Source: Putridiphycobacter sp045107045
GTDB taxonomy: Bacteria; Bacteroidota; Bacteroidia; Flavobacteriales_D; Crocinitomicaceae
Assembly: GCA_045107045.1 (NCBI GenBank)
Contig: JBGCFR010000055.1
Span: 1-64,000 of the forward strand
Length of the DNA stretch: 64,000 bases
Reading direction: 5' to 3'
This document shows, piece by piece, positions 23,680 through 31,326 of the stretch; position 1 is the stretch's first letter, and every line of letters starts with the position of its first letter. A program made the position numbers and the translations under genes. The notes below the pieces were generated by a model. The model ran no database searches, had not been told where the DNA came from, and worked only from the letters and a program-made list of their open reading frames with translations.

Positions 23680-25956
23680 ATGAATTTGAATTATTCTATT
23701 ACTACCATTGCAAAACAGATGAATGCCAGAATTATTGGCTCATCAAATCTTTTGGTGAGAAATGTTAGTATCGATTCACGTTCTCCATTAGTTGACAGTG
23801 AAACACTATTCTTCGCTCTTCAGGGTAAAAATAATGATGGACATCAATTTACAGAACACTTTATTATTTCTGGAGGTAAAATGGTTGTTGTTGAGCAGGA
23901 ACAGAAGCAATTAAAATGTACACAATTGGTTGTAGAAGATACTTTAAAGGCTTTACAAGTATTGGCAACCTACCATCGGTCACAATTTAATATTCCGGTA
24001 ATCGGTATAACTGGAAGTAATGGGAAAACAACTGTTAAAGAGTGGTTATATCACGTCTTAAAAAAAGATTTTAGAATTATAAGAAGTCCAAAAAGTTATA
24101 ATAGTCAAATTGGTGTTCCATTGTCAATTTTGGAAATGACGGAGAAACATGAATTGGCAATTATTGAAGCAGGTATTTCAATGCCAAATGAAATGGTTAA
24201 ACTGGAAAAGATTATACAGCCTACTATTGGTGTTTATACTGGAATTGGAGATGCACATCAAGAACATTTTAAATCATTAAAAGAAAAGGAGGCCAATAAA
24301 TTGATGCTTTTTAAGAATGTAGATAAACCATTTAGCATAAAAGAAATAGACCCTAAAATAGAAATCCCCTTTCATGACGAAGCCTCAGTGTTCAATGCGA
24401 ACCTAGTCAAGTCGGTGGCTTTATCATTGAAAGTGGATGACATTGAACTTGAAGAGTCTCTAAAAACACTACCGTTTATCTCTATGAGAATGGAGAGAAT
24501 GGAAGGAACCAATGAAAACATTCTTATTAATGATACCTATTCATTTGATGAGAAAGGGTTGGAAATTGCATTGCAGTCCATGAATTTAGAAACTGGAATA
24601 AAGAAGAAAATACTTATTGTGGCACCAAATTCATCATACGAACCAGGTGTTTTTTTTCGAACTATAGTTGAAGCAAATCATATTGATGAAGTCATTTGGA
24701 TCTCTACCATAGCATTTCCGATTAAAATAGAAACTAAAGTTCGGTGCTTCAAATCAGTTGAAGAATTTATTCAAGCAGCTGTAAACTTCGAAAAATCAAT
24801 GCTTTTATTTTCAGGAGCCAGACAGATGCGGCTAGAAAAAAGCATTCCTTTCTATCAGCTAAAAAAGCATATAACAAGATTAGAAATAGATTTAAAAGCA
24901 ATAAGAAAAAATTTAGACTTTTATAAAAGTAAACTCAATAAAAAAGAGAAAATCTTAGCAATGGTTAAAGCCCAAAGCTATGGTAGTGGTAGTATTGAAA
25001 TGAGTAAGTTTTTAGCAAACGAGGGCGTTGATGCTCTTGGCGTTGCCTATGCTGATGAAGGTGTTCTTTTAAGGAATAAAGGAATTAACCTTCCAATTTT
25101 AGTCTTAAATCCTGAAAATGGAGCTTTTGATAATATTATTGATAACAACCTAGAACCGTCGATTTATGGACATAATATCTTAAACCAACTACTGCATCAA
25201 ATTATTTTGAGAGGCAGAAAAAGAATCCCAATCCACATTAAAGTTGATACTGGAATGCATAGGTTAGGCTTTTTAGAGCACGAATTACCCGAATTAATTT
25301 CTACGCTAAATACGCAGCCTGAGGTGTATGTGAAAGCAGTGTTTTCGCATTTGGCCACCGCTGATGACTTAAATGAAAATGAATTTACAAATACGCAGAT
25401 TCATAAGTTCAATAAAATGTGTGATGAAATCGAAGCGGGAATAGGATATTCTTTCATAAAACATTTGTCTAATACTGCCAGTATTATTAATCATCCGGCA
25501 GCACACTTTGATATGGTGCGTATTGGAATAGGTTTATTTGGGATTAGTAATTCAAAATCCTTACCACTTAAAAACGCACTATTTTTCAAGTCGCAAATTT
25601 CTCAAATAAAATGGGTTCCAAAAGGTGATTCAATTGGATATAACAGAGATTTTAAAGCGGATAAAAGAATAAAAATTGGAATTGTTCCAGTTGGATATGC
25701 CGATGGACTATCTCGACAACTTAGCAATGGCGTATGGCATATTAAAGTAAATGAAGACTTAGTGCCAATTATCGGCGCCATCTGTATGGATATGTGCATG
25801 GTTGACTTGTCAAAATGTAACTGCCAAGAAGGAGATATTGTTGAAATATTTGGGTGGGGCCAAAGCCTGAAGCAAATGGCATTAAAGTTAAATACTATTC
25901 CCTACGAAGTGATTAGCTCAATTTCAAGTAGGGTTCATAGAGTCTATATTGATTAA
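23680..25956 (+). CDS. Bifunctional MurF ligase / alanine racemase fusion
   Basis: A 758-residue fusion known from Bacteroidota: an N-terminal MurF domain (about 1-390) that should add D-Ala-D-Ala to UDP-MurNAc-tripeptide, and a C-terminal alanine racemase (about 393-758). Visible motifs: ATP loop GITGSNGKTT at about 109-118; racemase PLP lysine in AMVKAQSYGSGS; catalytic tyrosine region GYNRDF; and VPVGYADGLSRQL. From memory the usual fusion exceeds 800 residues; here about 60 residues seem missing from the middle of MurF, between LFKNVDKPFS and IPFHDEASVFN. Its last bases overlap the end of hutD. Confidence 0.9.
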   Translation: MNLNYSITTIAKQMNARIIGSSNLLVRNVSIDSRSPLVDSETLFFALQGKNNDGHQFTEHFIISGGKMVVVEQEQKQLKCTQLVVEDTLKALQVLATYHRSQFNIPVIGITGSNGKTTVKEWLYHVLKKDFRIIRSPKSYNSQIGVPLSILEMTEKHELAIIEAGISMPNEMVKLEKIIQPTIGVYTGIGDAHQEHFKSLKEKEANKLMLFKNVDKPFSIKEIDPKIEIPFHDEASVFNANLVKSVALSLKVDDIELEESLKTLPFISMRMERMEGTNENILINDTYSFDEKGLEIALQSMNLETGIKKKILIVAPNSSYEPGVFFRTIVEANHIDEVIWISTIAFPIKIETKVRCFKSVEEFIQAAVNFEKSMLLFSGARQMRLEKSIPFYQLKKHITRLEIDLKAIRKNLDFYKSKLNKKEKILAMVKAQSYGSGSIEMSKFLANEGVDALGVAYADEGVLLRNKGINLPILVLNPENGAFDNIIDNNLEPSIYGHNILNQLLHQIILRGRKRIPIHIKVDTGMHRLGFLEHELPELISTLNTQPEVYVKAVFSHLATADDLNENEFTNTQIHKFNKMCDEIEAGIGYSFIKHLSNTASIINHPAAHFDMVRIGIGLFGISNSKSLPLKNALFFKSQISQIKWVPKGDSIGYNRDFKADKRIKIGIVPVGYADGLSRQLSNGVWHIKVNEDLVPIIGAICMDMCMVDLSKCNCQEGDIVEIFGWGQSLKQMALKLNTIPYEVISSISSRVHRVYID

Positions 25957-26522
25957 TTAAACTTTGTCCATATTCTGGTAACTATAATGCTTGAAAATGC
26001 TTCTAAAGATATTTCAGTTTTATCATTCGGGTTATTTAATACAATCATTTCATTTTCGAAAAGACGCTCATTTTTGTAGGATATTGCTCCTTTTGCAGCA
26101 TAAAAGCAAATAATGTCACATTTTGAGTAAACGTTAATCATTTTTCTTTCGTCAGAATGGATTGTTGTTAAATAACCTTCAGTATTACTACTTAACATTA
26201 AATTGAAATCTGTAACCTTACCAATGCTTTTGGTTTCCCAATCTCCAGAAAAAATGTCCGTTTCAAACGGTTCCAGTTTTGAATTGTGATGATTCGTGTG
26301 GTTTAACTCTAACGAACCGTCCAGAACCATTAGCTGCCTTTTAATCTTAGACAAAGGTGTGAATATTGAGTGTTCTATTTCAATGGTTGCTTTACTAAGT
26401 CTAAATGAAAAATCTAATTTTTTGTAGTCACTGTTCTGAGGATAGATATAGATTTCTGACGTTGTACCGCCGCTCCATCTTTTCGTTTTTATATTTTTTT
26501 GTCTAACTATTTTCATATGCAC
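25953..26522 (-). CDS. HutD/Ves family protein
   Basis: A 189-residue cupin-like HutD/Ves protein. The typical opening is present, IVRQKNIKTKRWSGGTTSEIYIYP, with FRLSKATIEIEHSIFTPLSKIKRQLMVLDG following. The family is linked to histidine use or cold response in other bacteria, but its reaction is not known. No hut genes are nearby. The start could be 26522 (MHMKIV) or two codons in. The gene ends four bases inside the tail of murF-alr. Upstream lies a good promoter and a palindrome. Confidence 0.85.
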   Translation of the reverse strand: MHMKIVRQKNIKTKRWSGGTTSEIYIYPQNSDYKKLDFSFRLSKATIEIEHSIFTPLSKIKRQLMVLDGSLELNHTNHHNSKLEPFETDIFSGDWETKSIGKVTDFNLMLSSNTEGYLTTIHSDERKMINVYSKCDIICFYAAKGAISYKNERLFENEMIVLNNPNDKTEISLEAFSSIIVTRIWTKFN

Positions 26523-26586
26523 AAAAATAGAAAAGGCATTCGACTTTAAACGCCTAATGCCTTTCTATACATTATAAAAATACAAA

Positions 26587-26615
26587 CAAATATAATGTGT
26601 TATTCTCAAGTACAA
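26587..26615 (-). promoter_or_regulatory. hutD promoter (TTG-N18-TATATTTG)
   Basis: On the minus strand a TTG (26615-26613) and TATATTTG (26594-26587) are 18 bases apart, a good Bacteroidota promoter match, with the hutD ATG 64 bases downstream. Confidence 0.6.
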
Positions 26616-26650
26616 ATTTTAAAAAAAGAACACAAATGCCCAAAAATAGA

Positions 26651-26669
26651 CTACGTATTTTGTACGTAG
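26651..26669. promoter_or_regulatory. Perfect palindrome CTACGTA-N5-TACGTAG upstream of hutD
   Basis: The sequence CTACGTATTTTGTACGTAG has perfect 7-base arms. It lies 58 bases past the stop of the LuxR-type gene and about 60 bases upstream of the hutD -7 box. A similar but imperfect copy sits upstream of the LuxR-type gene. On the minus strand it is followed by TCTATTTTT, so a weak terminator is the alternative reading. Confidence 0.5.
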
Positions 26670-26726
26670 ATTGTAAAAACTACAAGTAAGAAATAACGTA
26701 ATTAATTGATATTATCGTGCATTAGA

Positions 26727-27671
26727 TTATCTAGGCAAAGTAATAGTAAATAATTCTATAAACTCAGTTTTATTCGCACAGTTTGTTTTTCTAAAAATAT
26801 TAGAAGCATGTTTAGAAACTGTCTTGTGATTGACATACATATGATCACCGATTTCACGATAAGTTTTCCCTTCCAATACTAGCAAACCAACATCTAGTTC
26901 TCTTGCTGTAAGATTATATTTTAAGAGCACCTTTTTGTAACTAAAATCAGTTTGGTTCGCTTCTTCCAAAAAACCTATTTTATTTAAAAATTGATATTCT
27001 AGTCTCGATTGATATAGAAAGTTTTTAACATAGGCATAAAGTGTCACAAAAAGACTAATAGAAACAAGGGATATATTTAGAACTTGATCTAACGACCTGT
27101 CAAAAATATCTGTTATTGGCATTGTTGCCATAAATACGATTCCAATATTTCCTGATAGTATTAATGAACCATGATGGTTTTCACCCTTTTTTAGTTCTCT
27201 CCACTTTTTCATTATAAAATAAATGGTTTGATAACAAAAATAAAAGGATATTAAAATTGGAATCAGATTAAAAACAATTCTTGTGAGGTAAATATCTCGA
27301 GTGGCTATGTATGTAATTAAAAAAAAGAAAATGAATGCCGTAGCAAGCGATATTAATAAGACTTTTACATTATACAATCTTAGTTCTGGTAACTCATATT
27401 CTTTTATTAAATAATAGAAATATGAATAAGCTACAGTGATACTACTAATATAAACTATAATATGCTGAAGAAAAGAATCAATATTAATTCGCTCAGATGG
27501 CATTATACTGCAGAGTAAAGTAAATTGAAAGAACGATAGGATAAGAATTAGAAATCTTTTTCGAGCGACATCTTGATGTCTAACAAGATAAAATAATGTT
27601 TGCGAAAATAGCAATATGGCCTCAAAAATCAGCAATATCTGCAGTAGGGGATGTATTTCTAAACCAAACAT
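26727..27671 (-). CDS. Membrane-bound LuxR-type transcriptional regulator
   Basis: A protein of about 314 residues with seven hydrophobic segments in its first 230 residues and a C-terminal LuxR/GerE DNA-binding domain: LTARELDVGLLVLEGKTYREI, then VNHKTVSKHASNIFRKTNC as the recognition region. Such 7-TM regulators likely sense a membrane or external signal. I chose the ATG at 27671 (MFGLEIH) over the TTG at 27683 because a TATTTTTG box overlaps the latter. Related palindromes flank the gene, which hints at self-regulation and control of hutD. Confidence 0.82.
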   Translation of the reverse strand: MFGLEIHPLLQILLIFEAILLFSQTLFYLVRHQDVARKRFLILILSFFQFTLLCSIMPSERINIDSFLQHIIVYISSITVAYSYFYYLIKEYELPELRLYNVKVLLISLATAFIFFFLITYIATRDIYLTRIVFNLIPILISFYFCYQTIYFIMKKWRELKKGENHHGSLILSGNIGIVFMATMPITDIFDRSLDQVLNISLVSISLFVTLYAYVKNFLYQSRLEYQFLNKIGFLEEANQTDFSYKKVLLKYNLTARELDVGLLVLEGKTYREIGDHMYVNHKTVSKHASNIFRKTNCANKTEFIELFTITLPR

Positions 27672-27680
27672 AAGAGTCAA

Positions 27681-27688
27681 CAAAAATA
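27681..27688 (-). promoter_or_regulatory. -7 box of the LuxR-type regulator gene
   Basis: The minus strand reads TATTTTTG, ending nine bases before the ATG at 27671, so the leader would be very short. No TTG at -33; the palindromic site occupies that place. Confidence 0.45.
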
Positions 27689-27699
27689 GATAATTTATG

Positions 27700-27718
27700 T
27701 ACGATACTTTGTACGTAA
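27700..27718. promoter_or_regulatory. Imperfect palindrome upstream of the LuxR-type gene
   Basis: The stretch TACGATACTTTGTACGTAA shares TTTGTACGTA with the perfect palindrome at 26651-26669 and keeps TACG/CGTA ends, with one inserted base. It is centred about 24 bases upstream of the -7 box, where a regulator could act. Confidence 0.4.
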
Positions 27719-27722
27719 TTAA

Positions 27723-28331
27723 CTAATTTTTATTCTCATAACTCTGATTTATTTCAGCAATAAAATTTAAAACTTTTTCTTTACCAAATGATGAGACTGA
27801 TGAAGTTGTGTAGACTGGGGGCATAAACTCCCACGTTTTAAGCATTTCATTTTTATACGATTGTAGTGATTTTGCAAGTTTCGTACTTGGCATTTTGTCA
27901 ATTTTTGTAAAGACCATTGCAAAAGGCACTCCTTTTTCTCCAAGCATTTCCATAAACTCAAGGTCAATTTTTTGAGGTGGAATTCTGCTATCTATCAAAA
28001 CGAATAAATTCATTAAGTTTTCTCTCTCAAGAATATATTTTATCACAAATTTCTCCCACTTTATTCTTTGGCTTTTGGCAATTTTAGCAAATCCGTATCC
28101 AGGTAAATCTACTAGATACCAAGATTTATTCATTAAAAAATGGTTGATTAATTGGGTTTTACCTGGTTTACTTGAAATTTTAGCTAACTTTTTATTATTA
28201 GTTAGCATGTTTATTAATGAAGATTTTCCAACATTTGATCTGCCAATAAATGCATATTCAGGAATATTTGGTTGTGGGCATTTTGTGATATCAGAATTAC
28301 TAATGATAAACTCAGCTTGAGTAATCTCCAT
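27723..28331 (-). CDS. engB: Ribosome-biogenesis GTPase EngB (YsxC/YihA)
   Basis: EngB is a small GTPase that assists assembly of the large ribosomal subunit. The 202-residue protein has the P-loop GRSNVGKSSLIN (about 30-41), the G3 region LVDLPGYGFAK, and the G4 motif TKIDK. The deoxynucleoside kinase gene lies 37 bases upstream on the same strand, so the two may be co-transcribed. Confidence 0.96.
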   Translation of the reverse strand: MEITQAEFIISNSDITKCPQPNIPEYAFIGRSNVGKSSLINMLTNNKKLAKISSKPGKTQLINHFLMNKSWYLVDLPGYGFAKIAKSQRIKWEKFVIKYILERENLMNLFVLIDSRIPPQKIDLEFMEMLGEKGVPFAMVFTKIDKMPSTKLAKSLQSYKNEMLKTWEFMPPVYTTSSVSSFGKEKVLNFIAEINQSYENKN

Positions 28332-28368
28332 AGCCTTTTAAATTTAGAATGTTATTATAGAATGAGCC

Positions 28369-28983
28369 TTAGAACAAGCCGTTAATTTCGGCATCAATAG
28401 CTTGAATAATCTTACCTAAGTCATCAGCATTGTCATGAAAGTTATTATCATCAACATCAATTACAATGAGTTTGCCCTTGTCATATGTTGAAATCCAAGC
28501 TTCGTAACGTTCATTCAAACGTTTTAAATAATCAAGTCTGATACTTTCTTCATATTCTCTTCCTCTTTTCTGAATTTGATTAACCAAAGTTGGAACACTT
28601 GCTTTTAGGTAGATTAAGACATCTGGCGCTGAGATGAAAGATTCCAATAGATTAAACAACGAAAAGTAATTTTCAAAATCTCGGGTTGTCATCAAACCCA
28701 TTGAATGAAGATTGGGTGCAAAAATATAAGCATCTTCATAAATGGTTCTATCTTGAATAACATTTCCTGTACTTTGTTTTATTTCTTGAATTTGAGTAAA
28801 ACGGCTATTAAGATAATACACTTGTAAGTTGAATGCCCACCGTTGCATGTCTTCATAAAAGTCATTTAAATATGGATTTTGTTCTACATCTTCAAAATGT
28901 GTATTCCATCCATAATGCTTAGATAGCAATCGTGTCAAAGTTGTTTTTCCTGCACCAATATTTCCCGCAACAGCTATATGCAT
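28369..28983 (-). CDS. Deoxynucleoside kinase
   Basis: A 204-residue kinase of the dCK/dGK family that phosphorylates deoxynucleosides in salvage. It has the P-loop AVAGNIGAGKTT close to the N-terminus, the substrate motif QDRTIYEDAYIFA, and the lid KRGREYEESI. The start is ATG at 28983; the TTG two codons earlier (28989) is in frame but less likely. Which base it prefers cannot be read here. Confidence 0.92.
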   Translation of the reverse strand: MHIAVAGNIGAGKTTLTRLLSKHYGWNTHFEDVEQNPYLNDFYEDMQRWAFNLQVYYLNSRFTQIQEIKQSTGNVIQDRTIYEDAYIFAPNLHSMGLMTTRDFENYFSLFNLLESFISAPDVLIYLKASVPTLVNQIQKRGREYEESIRLDYLKRLNERYEAWISTYDKGKLIVIDVDDNNFHDNADDLGKIIQAIDAEINGLF

Positions 28984-29192
28984 AATCAAATTTATTTTAG
29001 AGGCTAAAATTATAAAATAATTCCCTAAATAGGTCTTTTAGCTTTAAGTTTTTCTTGCATCACTTTATCATCAATTTTCTCTGAAAGAGAATAGATGATA
29101 AATGGTTGGTCCAATTTAAGAAATAAATTAAGAATTTAATGCAATTTTGATTTACTTTGCCAAATTAAATCAGCTTCGAGCTAAAGCATTTT

Positions 29193-30122
29193 ATGGATAT
29201 GAAAAACGAAACAAAGGCATGGTTAATTCTTGTTGTATTGTCATTGGTTTGGGGATCCTCTTTTATTCTAATCAAAAAATCAATGGAGCCAATGGCAGGG
29301 ATCCATGTTTTTGAGCCGTTTCAAGTTGGGGGATTAAGGATATTAATTGCTGGCTTGGTTTTGCTGCCAATTGCAATTAAAAACCTTAAATATTTGAATA
29401 AGAAAAATACAACTTACCTTTTTCTTGTTGGTTTAACAGGGAATTTTTTGCCTTCATTTTTATTCCCACTTGCTGAAACTAAAATCCAAAGTTCGCTAGC
29501 AGGTCTGCTGAATATGGGGACATCAGTTTTTATTATTATTATTGCGTGGTTATTTTTTAAAGACAAAATCAATAAAATACAAATGGTAGGTTTTTGTTTT
29601 AGTGTAGTTGGTTTGAGCCTTATTTTAGTGAAACAAATTGACAATACTGCAAATGATTTTTACTACGCATTTTATGTTTTATTGGCCACACTTTTTTATG
29701 CTATTAGTCTAAGTATAATAAAATATAAACTTCAACATTTAAAAGCCAAGCAAATTACTGCTTTAGCTTTTTTCCTAATGCTCGGACCAGCAGTTGTGCT
29801 TTGTCAACAATCAAGTGCTTTTACTAAATTACACTTAGATCCGGCAACAATTCATGCTTTGGGTTACTTAATTGTATTATCTATAATTGGCACCGCTCTT
29901 GCTGTTTTATTATTCAATCATCTGGTGGCTATTTCATCACCATTATTTACCTCTTCAGTAACATATTTAATGCCTGTTGTTGCCTTATTTTTAGGTGTTT
30001 TAGATGGTGAGGTATTTAACCCCATTAACATTCTATGGATTGGTATTATTTTTATTGGTGTGTATTTTATGAGTAAAAAGACTAAAAAAGGGATAAAAGT
30101 TAAGCAAGGCCGTATTAGTTAA
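29193..30122 (+). CDS. DMT superfamily (EamA) transporter
   Basis: A 309-residue membrane protein with about ten hydrophobic helices arranged as two EamA repeats: the first begins LVVLSLVWGSSFILIKKSM and the second TLFYAISLSIIKYKLQ. It is a metabolite exporter or permease of unknown substrate. The basic C-terminus (KKTKKGIKVKQGRIS) is cytoplasmic. It ends just before the rplU promoter. Confidence 0.88.
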   Translation: MDMKNETKAWLILVVLSLVWGSSFILIKKSMEPMAGIHVFEPFQVGGLRILIAGLVLLPIAIKNLKYLNKKNTTYLFLVGLTGNFLPSFLFPLAETKIQSSLAGLLNMGTSVFIIIIAWLFFKDKINKIQMVGFCFSVVGLSLILVKQIDNTANDFYYAFYVLLATLFYAISLSIIKYKLQHLKAKQITALAFFLMLGPAVVLCQQSSAFTKLHLDPATIHALGYLIVLSIIGTALAVLLFNHLVAISSPLFTSSVTYLMPVVALFLGVLDGEVFNPINILWIGIIFIGVYFMSKKTKKGIKVKQGRIS

Positions 30123-30133
30123 AAAAATAATAC

Positions 30134-30141
30134 TATCTTTG
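30134..30141 (+). promoter_or_regulatory. rplU -7 promoter box
   Basis: TATCTTTG matches TAnnTTTG, 35 bases before the rplU ATG at 30177 and directly after the stop of the transporter gene. Confidence 0.5.
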
Positions 30142-30176
30142 TCGTCCGAAAAAAAACTAATTTAAAGAAAATTTGT

Positions 30177-30923
30177 ATGTATGCAATTGTAGAGATAGCA
30201 GGGCAACAATTCAAAGTTGAAAAAGACCAACAGGTTTTCGTACATAGATTAAATGCAACCGAAGGAGATAAGATCAAATTTGATGATGTGTATTTAATTG
30301 ATGATAACGGAAGCATTACAGTTGGCGCCCCAGCTATAAGTGGAGCTCAGGTTTCCGCTTCAGTATTACGTCACTTAAAAGGTGATAAAGTAATCGTTTT
30401 CAAAAAGAAAAGAAGAAAAGGTTACAAAAAGAAAAACGGACACAGACAATATTTAACTGAGGTTAAAATTGAAAGTATTATTGCAAAAGGTGCTAAGCCA
30501 GCTGTCAAATCTGCTGCCAAAGCACCAGTTAAGGAAGAAGCACCAGTAGTGGCAAAAAAGGCAGCTCCAAAAAAAGAAACTGCTCCAAAGAAGGAAGTTG
30601 CTGCTAAAAAAGAAACTGTAGCAAAAGCAGCAGTTCCTAAGGCACCAGCAAAAAAGTCAAGTACTAAAGCTGATGACTTGAAGAAAATTGAAGGTATTGG
30701 ACCAAAAATTGCGGAACTTTTTGTAGCAGGTGGTATTGATACTTTTGCTAAATTAGCAAAAGCTTCTCAAGATGACCTAAAAGCTATTTTAGAAGCTGCA
30801 GGTTCTCGTTATGCATCTAAGAACCCAGGTTCTTGGCCAAAGCAAGCAAAAATGGCAGCTGAAGGAAAGTGGGACGAGCTTAAAAAATGGCAAGACGAAA
30901 CTAAAGGTGGAATTGAAAAATAA
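30177..30923 (+). CDS. rplU: Ribosomal protein L21 with C-terminal helix-hairpin-helix extension
   Basis: The first 100 or so residues are a normal L21 (MYAIVEIAGQQFKVEKDQ to NGHRQYLTEVKI), a 23S rRNA-binding protein of the large subunit. It continues through a Lys/Ala/Pro-rich linker (about 103-160, repeated KKE and APK units) into a folded domain, DDLKKIEGIGPKIAELFVAG and on to WDELKKWQDETKG, which is of the helix-hairpin-helix, DUF4332-like type. The total of 248 residues is far longer than the usual 103. The frame is continuous and rpmA follows after 37 bases. Confidence 0.95.
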   Translation: MYAIVEIAGQQFKVEKDQQVFVHRLNATEGDKIKFDDVYLIDDNGSITVGAPAISGAQVSASVLRHLKGDKVIVFKKKRRKGYKKKNGHRQYLTEVKIESIIAKGAKPAVKSAAKAPVKEEAPVVAKKAAPKKETAPKKEVAAKKETVAKAAVPKAPAKKSSTKADDLKKIEGIGPKIAELFVAGGIDTFAKLAKASQDDLKAILEAAGSRYASKNPGSWPKQAKMAAEGKWDELKKWQDETKGGIEK

Positions 30924-30960
30924 TTCCAGAATATTAATTAGAACTTAAAAATAGAATAAA

Positions 30961-31230
30961 ATGGCACATAAAAAAGGAGTCGGTAGTTCGAAGAATGGTA
31001 GAGAATCAGAGTCGAAGCGATTAGGCGTAAAGATTTATGGAGGACAAGCTGCTATTTCAGGTAATATTATTGTAAGACAAAGAGGGACCAAACATCACCC
31101 TGGTGATAATGTTGGAATTGGTAAAGACCATACCTTATATGCACTTACAGATGGCTTAGTAAGCTTTAGAAAGAAAAAAGACAATAGATCATATGTTTCC
31201 GTAGTTCCTTTTGAAACTACAGAAGCTTAA
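30961..31230 (+). CDS. rpmA: Ribosomal protein L27
   Basis: L27 lies at the peptidyl-transferase centre. The 89-residue protein starts MAHKKGVGSSKNGRESESKR, with no N-terminal cleavable extension of the kind seen in Firmicutes, and has the conserved VRQRGTKHHPGDNVGIGKDHT. It forms the usual rplU-rpmA pair and is followed by a strong terminator. Confidence 0.98.
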   Translation: MAHKKGVGSSKNGRESESKRLGVKIYGGQAAISGNIIVRQRGTKHHPGDNVGIGKDHTLYALTDGLVSFRKKKDNRSYVSVVPFETTEA

Positions 31231-31249
31231 GTTTAGTCTTAAAACGTAT

Positions 31250-31289
31250 AAACTCCATTTTGCTTCTATGCATCATGGAGTTTTTTTTT
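31250..31289 (+). terminator. Terminator of the rplU-rpmA operon
   Basis: AAACTCCAT (31250-31258) pairs with ATGGAGTTT (31275-31283) and is followed by an unbroken T run to 31289: an intrinsic terminator 20 bases after the rpmA stop. Confidence 0.85.
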
Positions 31290-31326
31290 GCTAAAAATTT
31301 CAATATAGAATTATAATACAGTTAAA

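Noticed and set aside
26651..26669. The palindrome near hutD read as a simple terminator of the LuxR-type gene
   Set aside because: Not fully excluded: a T-rich stretch follows on the minus strand. I preferred a regulatory site because a related copy exists in front of the regulator gene itself, where no terminator is expected.
29025..29114. A 29-codon minus-strand frame upstream of the deoxynucleoside kinase gene (TTG start, tail EKLKAKRPI)
   Set aside because: The amphipathic tail looks protein-like, but it is too short, starts with TTG, has no clear promoter and no recognisable family; it could be chance or a gene remnant.
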